Positions 24,337 to 34,395 of a DNA stretch of 64,000 nucleotides are shown in pieces (position 1 is the first letter of the stretch; each line of letters opens with the position of its first letter). The position numbers and the translations under genes are program-made. Under the pieces are notes generated by a model that was not told the DNA's origin, ran no database searches, and was given only the letters and a program-made list of their open reading frames with translations. Origin of the DNA: Klebsormidium nitens (taxonomy: Eukaryota; Streptophyta; Klebsormidiophyceae; Klebsormidiales; Klebsormidiaceae); NCBI GenBank assembly GCA_000708835.1, contig DF237349.1, positions 1 to 64,000 on the forward strand, written 5' to 3'.

Positions 24337-27108
24337 TTACACATTCTCGATGTCCTGATCTATAGCGTCGTGAATCTTTATGCTCGCCTGGTGCGCGAAC
24401 GTGCGCGCGCGCTGCAGGCTAGTCTGCCGTACGAAACGCGCACTCGCCGGCGCACTCTGGCTCCGGTTGAACGCGGGCGCCTTCTGCTCCTCTTCGGGCG
24501 CGGCTTCCAGCTGCCACGTCACCGTCTTCTCCGCGGCGTCGCTGCCATCATCACCAGACGGGGAGTCGTCACCGCTGAGGTCGGCTGAGCGCGCGCGCGC
24601 CTCGAGCCGCGTCGCGATGACGTGGATGATGTAGACGGAGTAGAGTTGGGAGGCGAAGAGAGCCATGTTGAGGAAAGGGAGCAGGATGGGCCATACGATA
24701 TGCCAGTTGGTGCCGCTGCGTGACGCGGACGGCTCGTCGTACTGGGTAACGTAGAAGTCGATCAGGAGTGCCCACGTCAGCACGTTGATGACGAGCTTGA
24801 AGACGAGGACCTGCCACGTGGAGATCTGCAGAAAGGGCACTCCTGAGAAAGTGTCGGAGTGTTAGCAAGAATGGAGGCCAGAGCCGAGCCAAAACAAACC
24901 CAGGCCGCGGCAGATTGAGAGCGACAGTCAAAAAATGGACTCTGATCTCGCGCCGTCAATTGGAGCAGCCGAGTCGAATGTGTTGGTGAAGTCATCCGAG
25001 TCCGACACCTGAGTATTGAGATGTGTCTACGCGTCCAGAACCAAGGCAACAACGGCTTTCAAAGGCCTGGTTTCTTTACGTCAGTGGACCGGTCAGTGTC
25101 CGAACGGTCGTTGAACAGACTCTATACGGCACCTCAGACAAGGCAAGGTTCTGTCAAGGTCTAGGGAAGAGGAAGAAACTAGCTGGAGATAATTGAATTG
25201 CATTCCGAACCGCCTGAAGACATCGGCGCTCAAACCGACAGTCTTCAGACGGGGTTCAGAAACGTTCGTTCTTTGCAACGGTTTTTTTAGACCCAAACAA
25301 ATGGATACATGCTGCCCCGCTCGACCCGAATCACAGCACCAAATATTGGAAAGAATCATGCGAGTCGGAGTAAGGACTTTTGGGTAGGATAATAGAAACT
25401 CAGAGCGTTCGCAAGGCACGAAATTCGTTGCTCGCTCATCGCTGGCACGCGACATGAGAATTCGCGCTCGCGCTCCTTTTCCTGACAGGCGCGGCCCAGG
25501 GGTGACGCAGCGGGTAACTCGGAGCGCACAAGTTTCTTTCTGGTTTAAGACGCAAGCACACCATCAGACTCTCGCGCGCGCTCACCTTCATGACGCGCGC
25601 GGCCCAAGGGTGCCCCAGCCGGTACATGGCGAGCCCCACGAACGTCAGCTGTTCCGTCGACGCGTGAAGCGATACGAGCAGCCCAAACCTCTGGAACGCG
25701 CGCGCCTCGGCGGACGGCGCGTCGTCCTTGCTCGAGAAGTCCAGCAGCACGATCAGCAGGATCGTCACCACGTGGTGCAGCATGAGCGGAATTCCGGTCT
25801 CGTTCCGGTAGACGAGCTCGAAGACGTACAGGCTCGCGATCAGCAGCAGCCCGATGCGCGCGTTTGTCGCGGCCGCGACCGAGCCGCTCCGCCCGAAGAA
25901 CAGCACGTCCCCGCCGTAGGCCAACGTCAGCACGAGCGCAGCTGACGTCACCAGAATCTCGAGGAGGTACGTCGCAGTGTTCCGCTGCTTGAGCGCGGAC
26001 AGCGTCCGGTAGGGCGGCGCCCGCCGGCGGAGCGCGGAGTGCGCGACCGCGCACAGGACCCAGTAGATCAGCAGGAGGGTAATCATATTGGGCACGAGCG
26101 CGCGCCACAGGTATGGATCGGACCTTACGGCGAGCGTCGGGCAGTGGCCATTTGTTTCGCCGTACCAGTTGGTCTGCAGCCCGTAGTCGGTCCAGCAGTC
26201 GGACAGAACCTGGGAGGGTAAGTGGTGGGTTGGTGAATGCGCTTCGACTCTATCTGAGTAACGTGAAGTCTGAGTCAGGTATCGCTCTGATATTCTGGCG
26301 GAATACGCGTCAAGGCTGCGTCAATCGACTTGCAAATGGCTCAAAGCAGCGAAACGAAGGAAAGTCGGGAGCCTCAGTGAGCGCCAGATCATCGGCGACA
26401 TAAAGTGCACATGAGTTGAAAGAACAGATACCAAGTCCCTTTAAACCAGGCGTACATTATCCGACAAAGCGCAGCCTTTCGTTGAAGAATAATCTGGGGT
26501 GCTAGATTTCACCATCTCCAAAACCGCAAAGCCTGACAGGCGGTTGTAACCTATAAGCGTCTTAGAACACAAGATCGAACGGGCCAAAAGCATGTGCCCC
26601 GACATCTTCGACCTTCGCCAGAAGGCGAGTTGTATACCTTCTTCAAAGATCCTTGACTTACGAGCCGACGCGGCCGCCTCACCTTGTTGAAGTCGACCCC
26701 AAACCCGAGCGCCACGTGGAGCCCCGTGGTTGCGACGTCCGGCAGGCACAGACAGTTTCTGGTTGACGCTTTAGTCCCGGGCGCGAAGGCCGCGTCAATC
26801 GCCGCGCAACACACTTCGGACGCGCCCCCCAAACAGCTCTCCATGGGGGTTAACAAATCTCTAACCGAGCAGTCGACCACCGGGTTACCGGGCAAATCGT
26901 CTAGGTTCATATCCGGCTGGTTTGCCAGGTTTTGCGCGAGAATATCGGCAGCAGAAACCGGCTGAGGTGACCGGTTCTGCAGACCCGGGCGGATATTGCC
27001 ATTGGCGGCTAGCTTGGCGTTTTCGACGTCGTAGGCGCTCGGTAGCGCGACGGCATGCGGACAAGTGGAATCACCGTCTGACCCGGCCCGGAGGCTGAGG
27101 CCGGCCAT
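24337..27108 (-). CDS. Eight-cysteine (nsLTP-like) domain fused to TLC-like multi-pass membrane domain
   Basis: Three exons on the minus strand (26683-27108, 25586-26209, 24337-24825) join in phase 0 and encode 512 residues. Residues 75-175 hold eight cysteines in the order C, C, CC, CxC, C, C, the 8CM pattern of plant nonspecific lipid-transfer proteins; key parts are SEVCCAAID, NCLCLP and SDCWTDYG. A hydrophobic region of about seven spans follows, including ITLLLIYWVLCAVAH, LLEILVTSAALVLTLAYGG, ARIGLLLIASLYVFELVY and LMLHHVVTILLIVLLD. A paired His next to a Thr in a membrane span fits TLC (TRAM/LAG1/CLN8) proteins. The tail is charged and Ser-rich. A role in lipid sensing, transfer or synthesis at a membrane is inference. 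No N-terminal signal peptide is evident, so an upstream exon may be missing. The third acceptor (TTTCTGCAG|ATC) was chosen to keep frame. Confidence 0.7.
25460..25540 (-). repeat. Decayed donor-side copy of TLC-gene exon 2 end
   Basis: Sequence near 25485-25535 repeats the exon end at 25586-25645 (encoding YRLGHPWAARVMK), including the position of the donor. The translated copy reads YPLRHPWAAPVRK in the same frame. Offset is about 110 bases. It lies in the intron just beyond exon 2. Confidence 0.7.
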
Positions 27109-27469
27109 GACTAGCCTATACTAGGAAACCGTCCCGCTCGTCTTCACTGTCCGACCAAAAAAGTATCACACATCAAGGCCCCAACCGTCTCATGCAGTGC
27201 AAGTGACTTTCTGTGATCACGAAGTAGCTAAAATGCCAGACAACCGCATCCACGCATGCATGAGTTGTATGAGGAAAGACGGATTGATGATGCTTCACCG
27301 ATCCTCCAGTCAGTTATATAGGTTTATCGTAGGTTAGCGAGCTCTAGGCTAGGCTCCCAGTGCCAGGGTACTCCACTTTTTAAATGAGAGCGATTTAACT
27401 CCGGTTCTAAGATTTCACGGGCCGCCACTAGCATCCTGTTCTCTAAAGCACCGCAATGAGGGGCCCCGC
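27109..27469. other. Spacer between MRS2 3' end and TLC-gene start
   Basis: 361 bases separate the MRS2 stop codon from the TLC-gene start, both on the minus strand. The right part should be the TLC-gene promoter and leader, the left part the MRS2 3' UTR direction. No motif stood out. Confidence 0.4.
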
Positions 27470-30400
27470 TCACATAACAATCAGGTTCTGCCGTTTGGCG
27501 TACGCGATGACCGCGAAAAAGATGACGAACATCCCGAATATGCTGCTCCCCACCACCCACTTGAACATGGACCCTTTGTGGTAAAGCTTGTTTGGGATGT
27601 TCATTCCGAACACGCCGACCACGACCGTGTAGCAGCCGACTACGAAGGTTGCTGTCGTCAGCATGAGCTGCATCGTCAGCAGGATGTTACGCTGGTTGTC
27701 CAGCTCGATGTTGATGTAGTCCTCCGTGTCGTCGATGAACTCGTTCAGCTGCACGAGCGAGCGCCACGTGTCAGCCCGTCATTCAAAGTCTTCGATGCAA
27801 TCAGTCGGGGAGTAAAGGTTGCAATGACGAGTCCTATTCGCCCCCTGCAACTTTCGAGGGTTCCTCCAAGCAGAGCGGCAGAAGGACGACCGTAGCCTTC
27901 GTCCAGAATCCCAACAGAAATCATAGGGTGAGGGAGGTCTTACTCTACAAACAGATTGACTCGACATGGCTTGTTTCATATCCCAAGCGCTTCCCCAATC
28001 AGCCCTTTAAGAAATCGTACAGAAAAGCGACGTAGAAAGCCTGCTTGTTAAGCGAGTAAGTCCGCGCACAGGCAAACACTGCAAATGTGCTCCTTCAAAA
28101 CCTACGTGATTTCCGCTCCCAGACGAGAAGAGACTGACCATAAGGAGAGGACGAAGGCAAATCGCGACCACCCTTTTAGGAGAGGCGTCAAACCGCAGAA
28201 GACATTTTCAATTGTCCTCTTTCTAGGTATAAGGCCGCACATTCAACCGGTGGGCACGGAACAACCTTAAACTCAGAACGGGAACGGCGATGTGCTGATG
28301 CTTTGAAAGAGACGCGAGCCTACCGTGGAGAGCTTATTGAGCGAGGTGTCGATCTGTAGAAAGTACGACTCGAGCAGCATCTCCAGCTCCTCCACGTCGA
28401 ACTTGCCGTCGCTGCTGTCGCTGTCGCTGTCGCTCTCCATCTGGCTCAGCGCGCCGGACGCGCGCCGGCTGCTGGCCCTGTTGAGCGAAAAAGGCAGGTT
28501 AAGTCCCGGTCAACCCGGTGAAAAAGGCAGGTTAAGTCCCGGTCAACCCGGTGAAAAAGGCAGGTTAAGTCCCGGTCAACCCGGTGAAAAGGGCAGCTTA
28601 AGTTTCGGCAATCCGGAAGAATATCACCCGTGATGTCCAACATGCTCGACGATAGACTGGAGAATACCATCACCCGAAACTTACTTAGGCGTAATTCCCG
28701 AACATGGCTGGAATTTCCGTGAACGAAATCGTTCGTAATAAACAATGTGACGAATCGGTTGCCCGCCTGTCAAGGCACTGGCGGTTTCAAAACCGCTGCA
28801 GCTTCCTAGCTGGCTCAGCGCGCCACACGCACGCCGGATTGAAGGATCGGAAAAAAAGAGACGGATGGAAAGCGAGAATCTGCAACGGCACAACACTGAT
28901 TTCTGACTTCCGAAGGTTTCGCGCTCTCCTTCGAACACATGTAGACTGACCCGCTGTCAAATCCCGGCTGGCCCTGCTGCTGTTCACGCTCTCTTCGATC
29001 AAACCAGAAGGCAGGTTCAGATTTGACAAGGTACTAAAGTGTTCGATAGGTTTGAAGGCTGCCAGTGATTGGGCACGTGATAGGTTGGCTGCCTTCCCAA
29101 AAACTTCAAAAACCGGTGACCGAGAACCATCCGTTTTGACTAATTCCGAGAGTCATGCTATAGCAAAGGAAAGCAAAGTACGGAAGCCTGATTGAACACT
29201 CGCCCCACCGGCCTACCTTTAGATGACAATCTACGAAAGAAAGTTTGATATGATCCTCACCGGAACATGACTACTTCGATATTTTATTGTCCGGCACGAC
29301 CCTGACTCCCACACGCAAGATGTTCTCTGGGCGGATTTTAAAGTGACGCCTTCAAATTCGAAAGCAAAACAAGATTTTGCTCTGGATTCTGGGCGGATCT
29401 TAAAGTGACGCATTCAAACTAGAAAGCAAGAAGAAAACTTTGCTCCAGAATGCACCAGGACATGACCATCGGCGAAATCAGCGCCTCCTCGTTTAGCGCA
29501 ACCGCGAACTCCGCGCGCAACACCTCCTTCCCGGCGTTCAGAAAGTCCTGCTTTGACAACGAAGCTCCGCACAAAACCTTGATGAATCGCCCGAAACATA
29601 AGCACGAGATAAAAGATCCTGCTTCAAAAGGATAAGTGAGAACATAACCACCTACGGCGCCTACCGAGACATCGGCGAATTCAACACTTGGTCTTTCGGC
29701 GCAATCGCAAGCTCCGGGCGCGAGCCCTCTTTCCGGGCGCCAGAAAGTTCTCCTTTTGAGCACGAACTAAGCACAGGAAAATTGATAAAACGCTCACCGA
29801 GACATGACCATGGGCGAGTTCAGGATTTCGTCGTCCGGCGCAACCGTGAACCCCGCGCGCGATGCCTCCTTCTGAGCGTTCAGCATCTTGCGCGTCAGGT
29901 ACATATCGTCCATGTCGCCGTCGTCGTCCAACAGCTGCTCCAGCTCGTCGCGCACCTGCAAAGAATTCTAAAAACCGGTTGGCCTCTCTGAACACCCGTC
30001 TTATTTTCTTTTGACATAAAGAGCTTCATCATGCGATCCGAAATCAGGTACTAGACGGGCTGCAGATTCGTTATCTCCCCATCGTCGTCCAAGAACTGTT
30101 TCCAGCTCGCTGCGCACCTGCAGAGAGTAAGCCGGAAGTCCGTTTGAACCCCTCTGAAATTGCTCTCGACCCACCACTCCCAAAACTTGGCGGGATCATG
30201 TCGCCGTCAAGAATCACTTAGCAGCTGCTCCATCTTGTGCACCTGCCAAAAGGGTCTCCTCTTAACACCTGCAAAAAGGGTCTTCTCTCAACCCGTCTTA
30301 ACCAAAAACCGCTGGTCTCAGAATTCCCAATGAGGTACTGAGTGGGCTGCAAAGTTTCCCAACAGCTACTGCAGCCCGTCGCACGCCCGCAAGAAGGGAC

Positions 30401-32753
30401 AGAAGCGCCCCTCTCGACCTCTCTTAATAAATCTAAAAATAAAATATAAATATAAATCTATCCACCAAAATTGGGTAAGATTCACAAAATCCAAATGAGG
30501 TACTCAATGAGCTACGAAGCCATCCTGAGGCCGTTGCTGCCCCAGACAGGTCCAATCCATGCTGCTTTTCCAGTGACGGGGAGAACCTGATCATGCTTTT
30601 GCGACATAGACACGGCGGAAACGAAAGCAAGGCCAGTCCAGCTGGGCGCTGGAGGGGCTTGAAGGAGGAAAATCAGAAAGCGGCAGTTAACAGTGTTATC
30701 CACGCGACACTGAGATATCTACACGCTTGATGCCTGACGTAGAACAAGCCAATAGGGGAACAGAACACAAGAGCGAAACTGTCGTTGTACTGCTGCAGCA
30801 TCTGCCAGTAAGAAACACCAGTCGACGGACTTCGGTCTCTGCAAGCCAGCACAGAAGTCAACCGCTTGCAGACCACCACTTTAAGCAAGGCATTCCTACA
30901 GCGATAACTTGCAATACCTGAGCTCTGCACGATGACGTAATGCAAACACCTGAAGAAGACACGTACTTGTTTCGAGGTTGACAGCTAGCCTAAAAATACC
31001 AATCGAATCCACGACGACATATGCACCGCACCTACCTTCTGCACCCTGGCCGTGAGACGCGTCAGCCGACTCTTGAGCCCTCTGACCCGGTCCAGGTTCA
31101 TCACCGTCACCTTTGCCGTGAGCTCGTCCAGGGCCGGATACGCGTCGCCCTCGAGCTCTTGCGTCCGAGCGTCGAGGTAACTACACACCTGCAGATTTGA
31201 GGAAGTCGTTCAGGGACTACAGATTTGTACGTGGGAGTTTGCGGAGTGCTTGTCTACGGGCTTGAAATGGTTCAAAAAGCACGTTGAGGTAACTACAAAC
31301 CTGCACATTTGGAGGGGTACTTCAGTGACTCTCCTTGACGGGGGAATATTGCGAAGTGCTTCTGAACGGGCTTTGAATGCTTCAGACAGCACTGAAATTG
31401 GGAGTGTTATTCTTGCCGTAAGCTCGTCGGGGCCGGGTATGCGTCGCCCTCGAGCTCTTGCATCCGCGCGTCGAAATAAGTACACACCAGTATTTCGGTC
31501 AGAACGGGATTACGGGACTTTTCGGAGTGCTTGTGAATGGGCTTGAGAAGGTTACAGAGAGCACTAGATCTGGGAGTGTAATCTTTGCCGTGAGCTCGTC
31601 CAGGGCCGGGTATGCGTCGCCCTCCAGCTCTTGAGTCCGAGCGTCAAGGAAACTACACACCTGGAGAATGAGGAGAGATTCCACTGACAACGGGAATTGT
31701 GCAAGTTTGCGGAATGCTTGTGAAGGGGCTTGAGATGGTTCAGAAAGGACTTGATATTGGAGTTAATTTCTTGCGGTGAGCTCGTCCAGGGCCAGGGAAT
31801 GCGTCGCCCTCGAGCTCTTGTGTCCGAGCGTCCAGATAACTACACACCTGTGAAGTAGGGGCGTGCATTTGAGTCACGGAGGGTGTCGACGATTTGCAGA
31901 GTGCTCGTAAAGTGATACAGACAAGACGAGGTTGCTTGAAAGAGGGTCTTCTCTCCCAGCATCCACAGCACCTCAGCTAACACTACCTTTGACAAAAGAA
32001 GGAGACAAGGAGAGAATGAAAGGAAAAGGAAAAGGCACAAAGGCGTCGATCAGATCAAGCTGACCACTCCAGCCTGCGATGACCAAACAATATCAGAAGA
32101 CATTTGCCATCATTGGTACGGATCCTTCGACCAGATCTTTTTGTCAGATCCGCGTGGTCTTACTGTCGACATTGGGATGGCATGATGAACGAACATCTTA
32201 CATAACGCGGCCTATGAAGCAAGAGGAAAAGCTGATAAGCTTTTGGCTGATTGACAACGCCAATGTCTGAACAAACTCAGATCCCCCGGACAGTCTAATA
32301 AAATGTACTCACCGCCTCAAGCGCCACCTCCATCACGCGGAACTCGAACGGCAGCGAATCGTGGTTCTGCATCCCGTTCGCCCGGTCCGGGCTCGCCGCC
32401 TCCTCCCTCAGGGGGCTCGTCGCCGGCAGCGAGATCCGCCTCCTGAGCTCCTCCACAAACGGGATCACCGCCGCGCTGTTTGCATTGAGCAGCAGGACCT
32501 CTTCTGCCGTGATGATCGCCTTGATGTGCTCCAAGTTCAGCACGATCGCCTTCTCGCGCCCCAGAATGGTCGACGAGTTCGACATCAGCGGCCCGAGGAT
32601 GCGGAGGTCGCGCGCGGGGATGGACGCGCGCCGCATGATTGCATATTTGTCCACCTCAAGCACCTCGGTGTTCCCGTAAATGTCGAACCGGAGCCACATG
32701 CGGCACCCCGGCTTCTTCTTCTTCCCGAGCGCGGGGAGGTCTGTGTTCGACAT
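27470..32753 (-). CDS. MRS2: MRS2/MGT (CorA-type) magnesium transporter
   Basis: CorA/MRS2 proteins form pentameric Mg2+ channels in plant membranes. Five minus-strand exons, 32313-32753, 31036-31188, 29798-29955, 28324-28477 and 27470-27748, join in frame and give 394 residues. Family landmarks in order are [50 protein letters not shown] and [11 protein letters not shown], then the coiled region with [31 protein letters not shown] and [12 protein letters not shown]. The end has [16 protein letters not shown], a membrane span, the pore signature GMN (VFGMNIP) and a second span. Length matches plant MRS2. I used Met 32753 as start; an upstream Met at 32931 would add about 59 residues but is out of frame by one base in a run of seven G (32852-32858). 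Exons 2, 3 and 4 each have decayed edge copies in the neighbouring introns, which explains the long introns. Confidence 0.93.
28487..28612 (-). repeat. 33-bp tandem repeat in the acceptor region of MRS2 exon 4
   Basis: Three near-identical 33-base units start at 28487, 28520 and 28553, followed by a partial diverged fourth to about 28612. Each contains AGGTTAAGTCCCGGTCAACC. The array abuts the acceptor of exon 28324-28477. The units carry the pyrimidine tract (read on the minus strand), so it is repeated as well. Confidence 0.95.
28810..28850 (-). repeat. Decayed acceptor-side copy of MRS2 exon 4 start
   Basis: GGCTCAGCGCGCCACACGCA near 28812 repeats the exon 4 start region GGCTCAGCGCGCCGGACGCG at 28443. 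A more degraded fragment with CGGCTGGCCCTGCTG lies near 28967. Both are in the intron upstream of exon 4. Confidence 0.65.
29456..29745 (-). repeat. Two decayed donor-side copies of MRS2 exon 3 end
   Basis: The exon 3 end (29798-29890: light-strand CGAGACATGACCATGGGCGA onward, encoding the [10 protein letters not shown] end) recurs near 29666-29745 and 29456-29548, with substitutions and indels. The intervals are about 130 and 210 bases. A separate direct repeat of about 75 bases with GGCGGATTTTAAAGTGACGC and GGCGGATCTTAAAGTGACGC sits at 29328-29445. Confidence 0.75.
30060..30390 (-). repeat. Decayed acceptor-side copies of MRS2 exon 3 start
   Basis: The exon 3 start with its acceptor (29915-29960, light-strand CATCGTCGTCC/CAGCTCGTCGCGCACCTGC) recurs near 30080-30125 (CATCGTCGTCCAAGAACTG ... 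GCTGCGCACCTGCAG), near 30215-30250 (GCAGCTGCTCCATCTTGTGC) and near 30362-30392. Similarity falls with distance from the exon. Confidence 0.75.
31285..31855 (-). repeat. Acceptor-side copies of MRS2 exon 2 start (three clear, one partial)
   Basis: The exon 2 start with its acceptor (31112-31195, encoding [20 protein letters not shown]) recurs at about 31411-31492, 31585-31668 and 31768-31852, with a fragment near 31288-31312. All keep the GTGAGCTCGTCC...GCGTCGCCCTC...CTACACACC order. Spacing between the clear copies is about 173-185 bases. The copies stop before the 3' part of the exon (encoding [15 protein letters not shown]), which exists only once. Confidence 0.92.
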
Positions 32754-33880
32754 GTTGGCGGCCGTGAGCGCGATGTGGGGGGGCGGCTGCGCCGCCGGCC
32801 CCACCCCCTTGAACAGCGCCCTGAACGTCGTGCGCCGTGTTTCACCGCTCTGGGGGGGTGAACCCTGCTCTCCCGGCCTGACTTTGCTGGCCCCCTGGTG
32901 CGACGGTCTGGCTGCTGCCAGACGTGAACATCGCCCACAGGCGCCTCAGCTCGGCCCTTCCACTTGTTCGGAACTCCAATATCAAACAATCCAAGCACTC
33001 CCTTTGTGGGGCACTCCTGCTTGATTAGTGTGACAATAAGTTTGATTGAGCACGTCAGCTGCTTCTCATTGAATTTACGATTCAAACCCTGCTGTACTGA
33101 GGCTTGAGCTGTCAGCTGGCAGAACAAACGAGTGACCAATTGCAAAAGGGGACTTTGCGGCACTCACTGAAGAGTGGCCCATCCCCAGCAATAGCTTACA
33201 TCTTGGTGGTGTCCAAGTGCAACAGACCCGTTGGATTTCTCTAGTGCGTTTCTAGAGGTTCAGGCATGCTCGCTACAAACTTGATTGGTGGCACTCAGAC
33301 CGCTGCTTGCCTGTGTATACCAGTCTACCCCGCCACCTTGCCGCTACTCAGTTGGGAGCCGCAAGGTCATTTCAAAAGTTCAGAGAGCGCAACGTCTGGA
33401 AACCCCTGACCGCCGAAAGAAACTCCCCTTCCTTCCTTACGTGCAACCACTGCAGAAAGGACTTTGCTTTCAATCCCAACTATTTTCTGCTGGACGTGAA
33501 GAATGATATTCTTCAACACCTCAGCTACAGGTGCCTGAAAGAGGGCCTGAAAAATCATGAGAATGCAGCAAACAGAAACTGGTGCTCACTGCTCCACAGC
33601 TCAGACTCGGAGGCGCCAGGCAGATTGGATCTGGAATTGCAGCTGATCTGAACTTTGAAGACTGTTGGCAGTGTTGAAAAAGTGGCAATCAACATGAACC
33701 GGCATATGTATGCAAGCCGCTCCAAGATCTGATTGGTTAGCACATTGTTGAGTTCCTGGGACGTTGAGGACTTTTCTGAACTTCGATTGGATTTAGAGAT
33801 CAGAAGTTTCAGCAAAGTTGCAAGAAAGTTGTAATTCAAGCTGAAACTAGAGAGATCGAAGCAGCTAAGGCAATTTTGTA
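32754..33880. other. MRS2 upstream region
   Basis: Left part of the divergent MRS2/LSM3 interval. 32754-32931 looks like MRS2 coding sequence interrupted by a one-base frame change. 33307-33651 holds a 114-codon plus-strand frame with a CxxC pair (CNHCRKDF) that I do not recognise and do not call as a gene. No RNA gene is seen. Confidence 0.4.
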
Positions 33881-34214
33881 AGGGTAAGGTCATTTTGTAG
33901 TGGACCCCCTATGTTCAGTCCAGAGCCCCTCGAGACCCGAACGGCCAGGCCCCCCCACCTCCCGCTGTCCTCCACTCAAGGATAAGCCGAGCCCCCCCCC
34001 CCTCCGGCTGTATGAATATGTGTATTTTGCGGCTATTTTGCCCCTGAAAACAGCATTTTCAGACCGATATTACAACAATTTCCGAGCCTGCGGCTCGACC
34101 ATGGCGGAAACCCCGAGCCCCCCCTCCCGCTGCCCTTAGGATTTTAAACCCCCAACCCCCCACCCTCTGAACTGAACATACCGTAGGGGGTCAGCTTCAA
34201 CATGACCTTACCCT
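33881..34214. mobile_element. MITE-like element with ~40-bp terminal inverted repeats
   Basis: The left end 33881-33918 (AGGGTAAGGTCATTTTG..., then GGACCCCCTATGTTCAG) is the imperfect reverse complement of the right end 34171-34214 (CTGAACATACCGTAGGGGGT ... ATGACCTTACCCT). The 334-base element has a C-rich interior and no coding potential. It ends 182 bases before the LSM3 start codon, so it probably contributes to the LSM3 promoter or leader. The target-site duplication is unclear. Confidence 0.8.
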
Positions 34215-34395
34215 AAATATTACAGACACAAGAGAAAAGCGGGCCAGCCTCTGCACACACAGCCATTCCTGGTCCTGAGCCTGAGGCGAGAGCAACTGCC
34301 CAGGGGCCAGGGCGCATTTTCCAGCAATTGATCTGCAACTTGTAAGGCTTCCAGCAAATCCTCTGCTTGTTGTCCCACACAACCTACAGCGGGTC

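Noticed and set aside
25436-26108. Second long frames overlapping the TLC-gene exons
   Set aside because: They are shadows of GC-rich coding sequence; the chosen frame has membrane spans and correct splice phases.
33307-33651. 114-codon plus-strand frame with one CxxC pair
   Set aside because: No known domain, no clear splice partners; not strong enough to call a gene.
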